DNA of 64,000 nucleotides from Streptomyces sp. RB17 (GCF_009604455.1 NZ_WEGL01000007.1:248001-312000), one strand, 5' to 3'. Counted from the stretch's first letter, positions 16,076 to 25,197 are shown. Program-made: numbers and translations. The notes: generated by a model from the sequence alone, not told the origin.

Positions 16076-17329
16076 ATGGGGGTGCCGGGGATGGATGTGA
16101 TCCACGAACGCTGTGCGGGGATCGACATCAGCAAGGTGGACGTGAAGGTGACGATCCGCGTGCCCGGTGCGGGCAAGCGCCGCCGCAGGGAGACCCGTAC
16201 CTTCTCGTCGGTGACGTCCGGGCTGCTGGCGATGCGGGACTGGCTGCTCGCCGAGGGCGTCACGGTGGCCGGCATGGAGGCCACCGGCGCGTACTGGAAG
16301 CCCGTGTTCTACCTGCTCGAGCACGAGATGGAGTGCTGGCTGCTCAACGCCCGGCACATGAAGGCAGTGCCGGGCCGCAAGACCGATGTCAAAGACTCCG
16401 AGTGGATCGCCCGGCTGGTCGAGCACGGCCTGGTGCGGCCCTCGTTCGTGCCTCCCGAGCCGATTCGGCAGCTGCGGGATCTGACCCGCTACCGCACCGA
16501 GGTCATCCGCGAACGCACCCGCGAGGCGCAGCGGCTGGAGAAGCTGCTGGAAGACGCCGGGATCAAACTGTCTGCCGTGGTCTCCGACATCCTCGGCGTC
16601 TCCGGCCGGGCGATGCTGGCCGCCCTCATCACCGGCAACCGTGACCCGCATCTGCTGGCTGACCTGGCCAAGGGCTCTATGCGGCGCAAGACCGATGCCC
16701 TCATCGAGGCCCTGACCGGCTACTTCACCGACCACCACGCATTCTTAGCCCGCGCGATGCTCGATCGCATCGATGCCTGCACCGCCATGGAGAAGCGGCT
16801 CGATGAGCGCATCGACGAACAGATCGCGCCCTTCCGCCGCCGCATCGAGCTGCTCGTGACCGTTCCCGGCATCAACACCCGCACCGCCCAAGTGATCCTC
16901 GCGGAGATCGGCGCTGACATCGCCCACTTCCCCACGGCCGCCGACCTTGCCTCCTGGGCCGGTGTCTGCCCCGGCAACAACGAGTCCGGCGGCAGAAAGG
17001 GCCCGGGCAGAACCCGCCACGGCGACCCCTGGCTCAAGGCCGCCCTCGGCCAGGGCGCGGTCTCCGCCTCACGCACCAAGGACACCTACCTCGCCGCCCG
17101 CTACCGGCGCATCACCGCCCGCCGCGGCAAGAAGAGAGCCCTGGTCGCCCTCCAGCACTCGATCCTCATCTCCGTCTGGCACATGTTCACCCACGACGCC
17201 GAATACGCCGACCTCGGCGGCCGCTACTTCATCGAACGCACCGGCCGGGCCCGGCAGACTCGGCGCCTGGTCAGCCAGCTCAACCAACTCGGCTACCACG
17301 TGACCCTTCAAACAAACGGAGCCGTCTGA
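16076..17329 (+). CDS. IS110-family transposase (DEDD recombinase)
   Basis: The product is 417 aa from ATG 16076 (or 412 from ATG 16091). The N-terminal RuvC-like DEDD domain shows GIDISKVDVKV, GMEATGAYWKPV and DVKDSEWIARLVEHG. The C-terminal Tnp2 domain (IS116/IS110/IS902 type) shows LVTVPGINTRTAQVILAEIG and FPTAADLASWAGVCPGNNESGG with its catalytic serine. The reading frame is intact, so the element may be active. Upstream in-frame codons to 15905 lie in the non-coding left end and are not used here. Confidence 0.92.
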   Translation: MGVPGMDVIHERCAGIDISKVDVKVTIRVPGAGKRRRRETRTFSSVTSGLLAMRDWLLAEGVTVAGMEATGAYWKPVFYLLEHEMECWLLNARHMKAVPGRKTDVKDSEWIARLVEHGLVRPSFVPPEPIRQLRDLTRYRTEVIRERTREAQRLEKLLEDAGIKLSAVVSDILGVSGRAMLAALITGNRDPHLLADLAKGSMRRKTDALIEALTGYFTDHHAFLARAMLDRIDACTAMEKRLDERIDEQIAPFRRRIELLVTVPGINTRTAQVILAEIGADIAHFPTAADLASWAGVCPGNNESGGRKGPGRTRHGDPWLKAALGQGAVSASRTKDTYLAARYRRITARRGKKRALVALQHSILISVWHMFTHDAEYADLGGRYFIERTGRARQTRRLVSQLNQLGYHVTLQTNGAV

Positions 17330-17360
17330 CCAGCGGCTGCGGACACATGGAAGGTGGATT

Positions 17361-17512
17361 TTCGAATCAGTGGAGCTCCACCGCCAGAGCTCGGCGTAGT
17401 CGGCGAAGCGCAGGCCGTGGGTCTCTTCCAGCCATGCCATGAAAAGCGCGACGTTGGAGTACTCCAGTTCGCGGCGCCCCGGGGTCCACAGCAGATCGGT
17501 GTCCGGCTTCAC
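17361..17512 (-). pseudogene. Acetoacetate-CoA ligase, N-terminal fragment cut by IS110
   Basis: About 50 residues from GTG 17512 (DLLWTPGRRELEYSNVALFMAW ... FADYAELWRWSSTD) match the start of acetoacetyl-CoA synthetases. Similarity stops at the right end of the IS110 element and no continuation is seen left of the element. The gene overlaps the preceding hydrolase gene by 4 bp, so it was the last gene of the BKACE catabolic operon. An intact enzyme (about 650 aa) would have activated acetoacetate. Confidence 0.75.
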
Positions 17513-18132
17513 GGCTGCTCACCTGTGGGCGTCGCCGCGAGCGGCGCGCTTGCGGAGTCGGACTCCAGGGTGCGGATCAGTTCCTCGGCCAGGGTCCACT
17601 CGCCGTATCCGGATGCCGGGTTGAGGTGGCCGACCTCACCCAGCTCCACGAGGCGGCTGCCCCAGCTGCGGGCCAGCCCGGCGACGCGCTCCGGTGCCCC
17701 GAGAGGGTCGTCGGCGCTGGCGGCGACGAGGCTGGGGAAGGGCAGCGTCGCGCGGGGCACGGGCGTCCAGCCGTGGTCCGCGAGTTCGGCGGGGGTGGGG
17801 TAGCCGTCCGGCAGCGGTGTCTCGAAGTCCGGTGGCGTGGCGAGCAGCGCGCCGCGTACGTCGGCGCGGTGGCGCCCGGCCCAGTGCACGGTGGTGATGA
17901 CCCCGGCGCTGTGGGCGACCAGCAGGACCGGTCCTTCCAGGGGTGCCAGCGTGGCGGCCAGGTTGCTGACCTGGACGTCCAGACCGAGTCGGTTTCCCTC
18001 CGCCGGGGGAACGGTGCGGACGGCGCGGCCTGCCTGGGCGAGGCGTTCGGCGAGCAGGGTCTGCCAGTGGTCCGCGACGTGGTCGCGCAGGCCGGGGACG
18101 AAGACCACGGTGGGTTCCGCGGTGGGGCTCAT
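17509..18132 (-). CDS. RBBP9/YdeN-family alpha/beta hydrolase
   Basis: The 207-aa protein shows the RBBP9/YdeN pattern: VVFVPGLRDHVADHWQTLL near the N-terminus, a nucleophile motif HSAG (about residue 72) and a C-terminal GHLN histidine segment (VELGEVGHLNPASGYGEW). It is a cytoplasmic serine hydrolase of unknown substrate. It overlaps the MFS gene by 4 bp upstream and the ligase fragment by 4 bp downstream, so it belongs to the catabolic operon and may hydrolyse an ester or thioester intermediate. Confidence 0.82.
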   Translation of the reverse strand: MSPTAEPTVVFVPGLRDHVADHWQTLLAERLAQAGRAVRTVPPAEGNRLGLDVQVSNLAATLAPLEGPVLLVAHSAGVITTVHWAGRHRADVRGALLATPPDFETPLPDGYPTPAELADHGWTPVPRATLPFPSLVAASADDPLGAPERVAGLARSWGSRLVELGEVGHLNPASGYGEWTLAEELIRTLESDSASAPLAATPTGEQP

Positions 18133-19475
18133 GAGGGGATCTCCGACGGGTGCTTGGGCTCGGCATTCACGGCGAAGTCGTTGAGGCGGAGCAGGTCACG
18201 TTCGTACCAGTGCCGGCCGACCAGGAAGGCCACCGTGGCCGCGACCGCGACGAGGGGCACGATACGCAGGGCGCCCAGCAGGCCGAAGTGGTCCGCGAGC
18301 GCGCCCGTGACCGCGGGGCCCGGGGCCAGCCCGAGCAGGCTGTTGGCCAGGGTGAGGGTGGCGAAGGCGGTCGCCGCGATGGAGGCGGGGGTCAGGTTGG
18401 CGACCATGGCCGCCGCCGGTCCGGCGGAACCGGCCGACAGCAGAGCGCCGACGGCCAGGGTCGACAACTGTGCCGGTCCTGCGGGGAGTTGGAAGGCGAG
18501 GGTCAGCAGGAGCAGCGAGCCGAGGCTGCAGCCTACGGCGACGGCCCACTTACGGATCGGGGTGGTGGAGCTGATGCGGTCGGAAACGATGCCTCCGAAA
18601 ATCATCCCGAAGCCGATGACCATCGCATAGCCGCCGGCGACCGCGCCCGCTCTGGCCGTTGTCATGTGGTAGTAGCGGTTGAAGAAGCTGGGCAGCCAGG
18701 ACAGCAGCGCGCCTGCGATGAACAGTTGCAGTCCGCTGCCGACATAGGCGCTGACAACGGAGACGGAGGAGAACAGACGGGGCAGGTGGGTGCGCAGGTG
18801 CCGACGCTCTTGCGCGCCGTCCTCGCCGCCGGTGGGCCGCCCGCGCGGCGCCAGCCTGCTTTCCTTGACCACGACGCCGTACACCACGGCGAGTATCAGG
18901 CCGAAGATTCCCATCACAGCGAACGCCCAGCGCCAGCCGGCCGCCTGGGCCACGGCGCCGCCGACGGCGACGCCGAGCACGGAGCCGAAGGCGCCGCCCG
19001 CGATGAAGGCACCGGAGAGGGTGGCCCGGAGGACGACCGGGAAGACGCTGAGGACCACAGCGATCCCCACACTGCCGTAGGCCGCCTCGCCGATGCCGAC
19101 GAAGAGCCGGCCGATGAACATCTCGCCGTAGTTGGCCGACATGGCGCAGCCGAGGGTGGCCAGGCTCCACAGCGTGGCGGCGAGCAGCAGGCTGCGCACC
19201 CTGCCCCACCGGTCGGCCATGAGGGACATGGGGAAGGTGAGCACGCCGACCGCCAAGGCCACGATGCCGCTGAGCGAACCCAGGGCGCCGTCGGACAGCA
19301 GCCATTGGGCTTTCAGCATCGGGAAGACGGCGTTGAGGACCTGGCGGGACATGTAGTCGGACAGCAGCAGGCCGAAGCCGAGTGCGAAGACCGTCCAGGC
19401 ATAGCCTCTGGACACGGGCCATTCCGACGCGGATGCGGTCGGGGCCGTGGACTGCGCAGTGGTGTGAAACTCCAT
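18129..19475 (-). CDS. MFS transporter of the catabolic operon
   Basis: The 448-aa protein has about 12 hydrophobic segments and the MFS loop motif MADRWGRVRS between helices 2 and 3. ATG 19475 is chosen because GAGG lies 8 bases upstream; ATG 19481 has almost no spacing. It resembles metabolite:H+ symporters and sits between the TauD dioxygenase and hydrolase genes with short gaps. Uptake of the substrate degraded by the operon is the likely role; direction and substrate are inferred. Confidence 0.88.
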   Translation of the reverse strand: MEFHTTAQSTAPTASASEWPVSRGYAWTVFALGFGLLLSDYMSRQVLNAVFPMLKAQWLLSDGALGSLSGIVALAVGVLTFPMSLMADRWGRVRSLLLAATLWSLATLGCAMSANYGEMFIGRLFVGIGEAAYGSVGIAVVLSVFPVVLRATLSGAFIAGGAFGSVLGVAVGGAVAQAAGWRWAFAVMGIFGLILAVVYGVVVKESRLAPRGRPTGGEDGAQERRHLRTHLPRLFSSVSVVSAYVGSGLQLFIAGALLSWLPSFFNRYYHMTTARAGAVAGGYAMVIGFGMIFGGIVSDRISSTTPIRKWAVAVGCSLGSLLLLTLAFQLPAGPAQLSTLAVGALLSAGSAGPAAAMVANLTPASIAATAFATLTLANSLLGLAPGPAVTGALADHFGLLGALRIVPLVAVAATVAFLVGRHWYERDLLRLNDFAVNAEPKHPSEIPS

Positions 19476-19507
19476 TGTCATCACCTCGACTGCTTGGAAA
19501 TGGCAGG

Positions 19508-20416
19508 TCAGAACGGTCCGTCGCCCACAATCCCGGCGCGCTCCATCTTGCGGACGGCGGGCCAGTAGTCCTGGACGGCGTAGTGCTGGGTGGAGCGGTT
19601 GTCCCAGATGGCCACGCTGTTGGGACTCCAGCGCCAGCGCACCTGGTACTCGGGGATCGCGGCCTGGCTGATCAGGTAGGTGAGCAGATGGCTCGCGCCC
19701 GGCGCGTAGTCCTGGCCGAAACGCACGTTCTCGGGCGTGTGGTAGTTGACGAAGTGCGTCGCGAACGCGTTGACGAAGAGGATCTTCTCGCCCGTCTCGG
19801 GGTGCGTGCGCACGACCGGGTGCTCGGCGTCCGGGAAGCGCTCCTTCAGCGCGTGGCGCTGTTCCTCGGGCAGGACGGCGCCGAAGGTGGCCTCGATGCT
19901 GTGCCGGGCGCGCAGCCCTTCGATCGCGGTCTTGATGTGATCGGGAAGCCGGCGGTACGCCTCGGCCATGTTGACCCAGATCGTGTCGCCGCCGACCGGG
20001 GGTGATTCGACGCAGCGCAGCACGGCCCCCATCGAGGGGTTCACCCGCCATGTGCCGTCGGTGTGCAGGGCGTTCTCGTAGTGCTCCGGGGGGCTGTCCA
20101 GGTCCTTGTAGATCCGGACCAGTCCGGGGTGGTCGGGGTCGCTGCCGGCGACGGGGTGGTCCTCCAGCGGGCCGAAACGCGAGGCGAACGCGACGTGGTC
20201 GGCGCGCGAGATGTCCTGGTCCCGCAGGAAGAGGACCTTGTACCGCAGCAGCAGGCTCTTGATCTCGGCGAACAGGTCGTCGTCACGGGCCGCGTCGGCG
20301 AGGTTCACGCCGGTGATCTCGGCTCCGATGGTGCAGGTCAGCGGCTCCGCCTTCACGGTGCCCCGGCGCACGAGCGCCGGGACCTGCCGCAGCGACGGCG
20401 AGACGGTGTCTGGCAT
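19508..20416 (-). CDS. TauD/TfdA-family Fe(II)/2-oxoglutarate dioxygenase
   Basis: The 302-aa enzyme carries the metal triad HTD (ALHTDGTWRVNPSMG) and the distal His in IWDNRSTQHYAVQDYW, followed by an Arg-containing C-terminus for 2-oxoglutarate binding. The order and length are those of TauD/TfdA enzymes, which hydroxylate alpha to a heteroatom and so split sulfonates, aryl ethers or amines. Here it probably opens the degradation of the imported substrate. It lies 37 bp downstream of the quinone-oxidoreductase-like gene in the BKACE operon. Confidence 0.9.
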   Translation of the reverse strand: MPDTVSPSLRQVPALVRRGTVKAEPLTCTIGAEITGVNLADAARDDDLFAEIKSLLLRYKVLFLRDQDISRADHVAFASRFGPLEDHPVAGSDPDHPGLVRIYKDLDSPPEHYENALHTDGTWRVNPSMGAVLRCVESPPVGGDTIWVNMAEAYRRLPDHIKTAIEGLRARHSIEATFGAVLPEEQRHALKERFPDAEHPVVRTHPETGEKILFVNAFATHFVNYHTPENVRFGQDYAPGASHLLTYLISQAAIPEYQVRWRWSPNSVAIWDNRSTQHYAVQDYWPAVRKMERAGIVGDGPF

Positions 20417-20453
20417 GGGTGCTCACTCCCTGGGTGGAACGGGGTGCGCCCTC

Positions 20454-21428
20454 TCACAGGAGGAAGACCGAGGACCCGGTGGTCCGGCCGGATTCCAGGT
20501 CGCGGTGGGCTTGCTCCGCGTCCTCGAGGGCGTAGCGCTGGTTGATTTCGATCTTGATGCGTCCCGTGGCGACGTGTTCGAACAGCTCTCCGGCCAAGGC
20601 ATCGCGTTCGGCGGGGTCGGCGATGTAGTCGGCGAGGGCGGGCCGGGTGACGAACAGCGAGCCGTGGACGGCGAGTTGCATGGCGTCGATGGGCGGTACG
20701 GGACCGGAGGCGGTGCCGAAACAGACGAGCAGGCCGCGGCGGGACAGCGACGCGAGGGAGCCGGCGAAGGTGTCCTTGCCGACGCTGTCGAGCACCAGCG
20801 GTACTCCGGCGCCGTCGGTCAGTTCTCGCACCTTTTCGGCGACGTTCTCGTGCCGGTAGAGGATGACGTGCCGGCATCCGTGTGCGCGGGCGATCTTCGC
20901 CTTCTCCTCGCTGGAGACCGTGCCGATGACACGGATGCCGAGCAGTGCGGCCCACTGGGAGACGATCAGGCCCACACCGCCGGCCGCCGCGTGCAGCAGT
21001 ACCGTGTCCCCCTCCCGCAGCGGGTGGATTCTGCGCAGGAGGTAGGCCGCCGTCAGGCCGCGCATGGTCATCGCGGCCGCCGTCTCGCAGCTGATCTGCG
21101 GGGGCAGCTTGATCAGGTGCGAGGCGTCCATGACCCGTTCGGTGCTGTAGGCACCGAGGGGGCTTCCGGTGTACGTCACCCGGTCCCCCGGGGTGACGTG
21201 GGTGACGCCCTCGCCGACGGCTTCCACCACTCCGGCGGCCTCGACGCCGATGCCGTCGGGCAGCCGTACCGGGTAGAGCCCGGTGCGGAAGTAGGTGTCG
21301 GCGAAGTTGAGGCCGACGGCCTCGTGCCGGATGCGCACCTGGCCCGGTCCGGGGTCGCCGACGGGCACCTCCTCCCAGGTGAGGACGTCAGGGCCACCGG
21401 TCTGGTGGAAGCGGACGGCGTGTGCCAC
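20454..21428 (-). CDS. Quinone oxidoreductase-like MDR dehydrogenase
   Basis: The 324-aa protein starts at GTG 21428 after GGGAGC. It shows the MDR layout: N-terminal GroES-like domain (GLNFADTYFRTGLYP, GVEAAGVVEAVGEGV) and a Rossmann domain with AAAGGVGLIVSQWA. The zinc ligands of alcohol dehydrogenases are missing, so it belongs to the zinc-free quinone reductase (Qor) group and uses NADPH. It is second in the BKACE operon and may reduce or oxidise an intermediate carbonyl. Confidence 0.87.
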   Translation of the reverse strand: MAHAVRFHQTGGPDVLTWEEVPVGDPGPGQVRIRHEAVGLNFADTYFRTGLYPVRLPDGIGVEAAGVVEAVGEGVTHVTPGDRVTYTGSPLGAYSTERVMDASHLIKLPPQISCETAAAMTMRGLTAAYLLRRIHPLREGDTVLLHAAAGGVGLIVSQWAALLGIRVIGTVSSEEKAKIARAHGCRHVILYRHENVAEKVRELTDGAGVPLVLDSVGKDTFAGSLASLSRRGLLVCFGTASGPVPPIDAMQLAVHGSLFVTRPALADYIADPAERDALAGELFEHVATGRIKIEINQRYALEDAEQAHRDLESGRTTGSSVFLL

Positions 21429-21490
21429 GGAGAGCTCCCGGAGGGGGGGTCGCAGGGATGGAGAAGAGGGCCGGGTGAGGATCCCGGGGA

Positions 21491-22549
21491 TCAGCCCTGG
21501 ACGTCGCGCAGCATGAAGCCCCGCTGTCCGGGGCGGCGGTTGGGCACCATGCCGAGCCGGGCGAGGGTCTCGTCGGCATCGGCGTAGTACTCGCCGAGCT
21601 TGTAGATCCGCTTGGCATCCGCTCCGGAGGCGATCTCGCGGCCGAGCGCCTCGGAGATCCTCACCATCTGCTCGACCTGGGCGACGGAGGACATCCGCTC
21701 GCCCTTGGCGCGCCAGAGGTTGTCCTCGTTGCCGACGCGCACGTGCTGGCCGAGGGCGATGGCGACGGCGTTCATCGGGGCCACGGCGCGCATGGAGCTC
21801 TCGATGGTCAGGACGGCGCCGTCCGGCACACGGCGGATGAACTCGACCAGGTCGGCGGGGTGCCGGCCGGCGAAACCGCCGCCGATCGCCACGTAGTTGA
21901 GGATCAGTGGCCCGGTGTAGACGCCCGCGCGGATCAGCCGCTCCACGGTCTCCAGCTGGGCCAGGTGGGCGAGCTGGAAGTGGGGCTGGATGCCGTTCGC
22001 GTGCAGGCGCTCGAGGTGCTCCAGGTAGAACTCCGGACCGGCTTCGACGACCATGTCGCGGTAGGCCCGGTAGTAGTCCGGCTTCGCGATCGACGTGCCC
22101 TGAAGGTCGTCCTCGTTCATGATCTCGACGATGTTCATCTGGCTGGTGTTGATCGCGATCGTCACCTGGTCCGGCGCCGGGGTGAGGTCGGCCAGCAGGT
22201 GGCGGGTGTCGTAGGCGAGCCACTTGGCGTCGCCGCCCTCGCCCTCGGGGGCGAAGGAGATCGATCCGCCGATCTGGAGCACCATGTCCGGCACGGCCTC
22301 ACGCAGCCGCCCGAGCAGTTCGTTGAACATGGACATCCGCTTGGAGCCCTTGCCGTCGAGCTCACGCACGTGGATGTGGAGCACCGTCGCGCCGGCGTTG
22401 TAGCAGTCGACGGCCGCCTGTACGTGCTCGTCCATGGTCAGCGGTAGGTCGTCGGCGTCGCCGGGAAGCCACTCGGGGCCGTACGGCGCGGCCTGGATCA
22501 CCAGCTTTTCCTGGTTCTCGGGGAAGAGGGAGTCGTCGTGGAAGTGCAC
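21491..22549 (-). CDS. BKACE family beta-keto acid cleavage enzyme
   Basis: The 352-aa protein starts at GTG 22549, seven bases after AAGGAG. It matches the BKACE (DUF849, 3-keto-5-aminohexanoate cleavage) family: metal-binding HIHVR near the N-terminus, PHFQLAHLAQLETVERLI and VRVGNEDNLWRAKGE in the barrel. These Zn-dependent enzymes condense a beta-keto acid with acetyl-CoA and release acetoacetate plus a new acyl-CoA. It leads the operon behind an AraC regulator. The particular beta-keto acid is unknown; dehydrocarnitine-like acids are one option. Confidence 0.88.
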   Translation of the reverse strand: MHFHDDSLFPENQEKLVIQAAPYGPEWLPGDADDLPLTMDEHVQAAVDCYNAGATVLHIHVRELDGKGSKRMSMFNELLGRLREAVPDMVLQIGGSISFAPEGEGGDAKWLAYDTRHLLADLTPAPDQVTIAINTSQMNIVEIMNEDDLQGTSIAKPDYYRAYRDMVVEAGPEFYLEHLERLHANGIQPHFQLAHLAQLETVERLIRAGVYTGPLILNYVAIGGGFAGRHPADLVEFIRRVPDGAVLTIESSMRAVAPMNAVAIALGQHVRVGNEDNLWRAKGERMSSVAQVEQMVRISEALGREIASGADAKRIYKLGEYYADADETLARLGMVPNRRPGQRGFMLRDVQG

Positions 22550-22856
22550 GGTGCTTCTCCTTGTCGCAGGGGTGATCGCGTCACGGGGCAGGCGGGGGAC
22601 GGGACGACAGGGCATGCGGCAGCGGACGTCCGGGCCGGTGGCGAGCACCTGGCCCAGGCGGTCTTGGGCCGGTCCGGAGGGGGTGCTCTCAGGGGAGCAG
22701 CAGAGCGCCCCCTCCGGAGGCCGGCCGCCTGCGCGGTGGTGTCACGGTAGGGCGAGCGGTAGGCGTCTGCTTTGCTTGCGGGGACAAGTGACTTGCCGAT
22801 CGGGGACAGGCGTGCGGGCCATCGGCCCTGCCGTCATGCCATGCGTCCCCGCGGGC
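22550..22856. other. Intergenic region between regulator and operon
   Basis: This holds the promoter of the BKACE operon (transcribed leftward). I see no gene or clear operator; the AraC-type protein encoded upstream would be expected to bind here. Confidence 0.4.
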
Positions 22857-23879
22857 TCACCTTCCGCCGTGCGTCGCCGTGCCGCCCCGGCTCTTGCGCC
22901 ACTCCCGCGGACCGGTGCCGAAGTGCTCGTGGAACCAACGGGAGAACGCACTCAGCGAGGAGAACCCCAGCAGCGTCGAGACCTCGGTCAGGGAGCGACT
23001 GGGATTGGCGACGAACTGCTCCGCCAGCCCCATGCGGGTCGAGTTGAGCAGGGAGGAGAACGTCTCGCCGGAACGGGCCAGATGACGGTGCACGGTGCGC
23101 CGGTCGACGCCGAGGCTGCGTGCGATCTGCTCGATGGAGCAGCGCCCGGTCGGCAGCAGCGCCTCGATGAGGTCGCGCACCCGGTCGGCCTCGGACGCCT
23201 CCCTGGGAGCCGCGACGGGCTCGAAGTACTGGCGGGTGTAGCTGCGCAACTGCGCGTCGGCCATGGCGTTGGGGGCGTCCAGATCCTCGGCGTAGCAGAC
23301 GATGCCGTTGAAGTCGCGGTCGAACTCCACCAAGGGACCGAACAGGCGGCGGTGGCCGGTGGTGTGCCGTGGCGCCGGGTGGACGAAGCAGACCGACGAG
23401 GGGCGCCAGTGCGGGCCGAGGAAGCCGCACAGAACGCGGTGGAACGCACCCACGGCGAGCTCCGTGCCCTGCCGGGCCGGCTGCGACTCGCCGAACCGGA
23501 GATCCACCTTGAGCGTGGCCACCCCGTTGCCCTCCGAGAGCCGGGCGTGCAGCACCTCGTTGTACGTGTGCTGATGGCGGATCAACAGTGCCAACGCGCT
23601 GCGCACATCAGGCTCTTCACGGACGAGCAGGCTGATGGGACCGAGGTTGGAGAAGCGCCGTAGTTCCGCCAGGAGCAGACCGAAGTCCTCGCGCCCTGAG
23701 GCAGCAGCGGACAGCTCCAGCAGTCTGACGACCGCCGTGCCGGAGATCCACCGGTCCTGCACGGCCAGGTCCGCTGTGTCCAAGCCGACGCTCTTCATCA
23801 GTGCACGGGGATCGAGACCAAGGGAACGGCTCAGCTCGACGTAGCCATTCAGCGCGGCGGTGCGGACAAGGGGCCTCAT
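22857..23879 (-). CDS. AraC-family transcriptional regulator
   Basis: The 340-aa protein starts at ATG 23879. Residues 15-190 resemble the arabinose-binding-like ligand domain of OruR/CdhR-type regulators. The C-terminal 90 residues are the double helix-turn-helix (IEQIARSLGVDRRTVHRHLARSG, then TEVSTLLGFSSLSAFSRWFHEHFG). It lies directly upstream of the BKACE operon on the same strand, so it probably activates that operon in response to its substrate. The divergent TauD-like gene at 24065 may also be under its control. Confidence 0.88.
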   Translation of the reverse strand: MRPLVRTAALNGYVELSRSLGLDPRALMKSVGLDTADLAVQDRWISGTAVVRLLELSAAASGREDFGLLLAELRRFSNLGPISLLVREEPDVRSALALLIRHQHTYNEVLHARLSEGNGVATLKVDLRFGESQPARQGTELAVGAFHRVLCGFLGPHWRPSSVCFVHPAPRHTTGHRRLFGPLVEFDRDFNGIVCYAEDLDAPNAMADAQLRSYTRQYFEPVAAPREASEADRVRDLIEALLPTGRCSIEQIARSLGVDRRTVHRHLARSGETFSSLLNSTRMGLAEQFVANPSRSLTEVSTLLGFSSLSAFSRWFHEHFGTGPREWRKSRGGTATHGGR

Positions 23880-24064
23880 GGGCACGCTCCAGGGCGGCAG
23901 GGTCCCCAAAAGTTAAGTTTCCCGTCCCTGTGCGTCAAGCATGGGAGGCGAGTGATTCGTAGCATCCCCGTTCAACACGACCGTGCGGCGACCGGCAGCC
24001 GTGCCCCCTGACCGCCGCACCGCCGGAAGAAGCTGCTCGGCTCACCGACCTCGCGGAGGCGACC

Positions 24065-25174
24065 ATGGCCGAAACTCCAGGTACGAGGACAGCGCCGCCC
24101 AGGCCGTTCACGGGTCCCGCCCTGTGGTACGGCCCCGATGTGGCAGACCGTGACGACTGGATGGTGCGGCTGTCCGCAGAGCACCGCAAGGAACTGCGTA
24201 CGGCTGTGCACACCGCCCGGGGGCGAGGCGCCACCCTGCTGCGGATGACCGTCGCCGACTTCCCGCTGCCCACTCTCGCCGCCGAGCTCGAGCGCGCAGC
24301 GGCGGCACTGGCCGAGGGACGGGGCTTCGTCCTGCTCCGGGGCGTGCCGGGGGATCTGCTCGGCGAGGCGGAAGCGAGCATCGTGCTGCGCGGCATCAGC
24401 CAGTACCTCGGCAGGCCCGTTCCGCAGACCTCCGATGGCCGCATCCTCTGCCACATCCGGGACGCCGGCCCGGTGCCGGACGGGCCGGTTTCGCCCATGC
24501 CCCTCACCCGGGCGGCGCTGCCATTCCATACCGCCGAGTCGGACCTGCTCGGCCTGCTGTGCCTGCGGCCGGCCCGCTCCGGCGACCGTACGCTGCTGGC
24601 CGGCGCGGCCGCCGTGCACAACGCGGTGCTCGACACCCGCCCTGATCTCGCCGGGCGCCTGTACGCCAGCCACCTCTTCGACCGTCACGAGGGACGGGCG
24701 CCCGGCGAGGAGGCGTACCTGGCCTCCCCGCTCGTCACCCGGCACGGCGACAGGCCCAGCATGCGCTACGACCGCGCCCGCTTGACCGGCGCCGCGCACA
24801 CTGCCCGCGACGGTGGTCCGGACGACGCCCGGGCCGCCGATCGGGCGCTGTACGACCTCATCGAGACGACGGCCGCCTCGCCCGCCGTCCGCCTCGAACT
24901 GGATCTGCAGCCCGGTGACCTGCTGCTGCTCGACAACCACGTGGTGCTGCACGCCCGCTCGGCGTACGAGGACTTCGACGCACCGGAGCGCAGACGCCAT
25001 CTGCTGCGCATGTGGCTGGCCCGCGACGAGGACACCGACACGACCGTCCGGTCAGCCGGACCGAACTTCCGCCCTGTGCCGCGCACCGGCGTCACACCGA
25101 GCGACGTCATCCGCCCCCGGAGCCTGCGCAGAGCGCGCCCCGGCTGTGGCGTTATGCCGCTGCGTACCCACTGA
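24065..25174 (+). CDS. TauD/TfdA-like 2-oxoglutarate enzyme with HxA motif
   Basis: The 369-aa protein starts at ATG 24065 after GGAGG. It aligns with TauD/TfdA-type enzymes: AALPFHTAESDLLGLLCLRPA, a distal His in LLLLDNHVVLHARSAYEDF and the Arg-rich RRRHLLRMWLA end. In relatives I remember, the first motif reads FHTD; here the Asp ligand is Ala (HTA) with Glu next to it. Loss of the carboxylate ligand is the hallmark of 2-oxoglutarate halogenases, but it could also mean a changed or dead active site. The gene is divergent from the AraC regulator and is followed by a broken acyl-CoA ligase gene. Confidence 0.8.
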   Translation: MAETPGTRTAPPRPFTGPALWYGPDVADRDDWMVRLSAEHRKELRTAVHTARGRGATLLRMTVADFPLPTLAAELERAAAALAEGRGFVLLRGVPGDLLGEAEASIVLRGISQYLGRPVPQTSDGRILCHIRDAGPVPDGPVSPMPLTRAALPFHTAESDLLGLLCLRPARSGDRTLLAGAAAVHNAVLDTRPDLAGRLYASHLFDRHEGRAPGEEAYLASPLVTRHGDRPSMRYDRARLTGAAHTARDGGPDDARAADRALYDLIETTAASPAVRLELDLQPGDLLLLDNHVVLHARSAYEDFDAPERRRHLLRMWLARDEDTDTTVRSAGPNFRPVPRTGVTPSDVIRPRSLRRARPGCGVMPLRTH

Positions 25175-25197
25175 CACGAATCGAGGACGGCCCAGTC

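Larger units (their letters stand above)
15785..17361 (+). mobile_element. IS110-family insertion sequence (ends approximate)
   Basis: The element contains one DEDD-type transposase gene with a roughly 290-base non-coding left end and a short right end. IS110 elements lack long terminal inverted repeats, so the borders are estimates. The right border is placed where the acetoacetate-CoA ligase reading frame loses similarity (about 17361); the left border is placed just upstream of the KOW gene. The host gene does not resume on the left side, so insertion was accompanied or followed by deletion or rearrangement. Confidence 0.7.
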
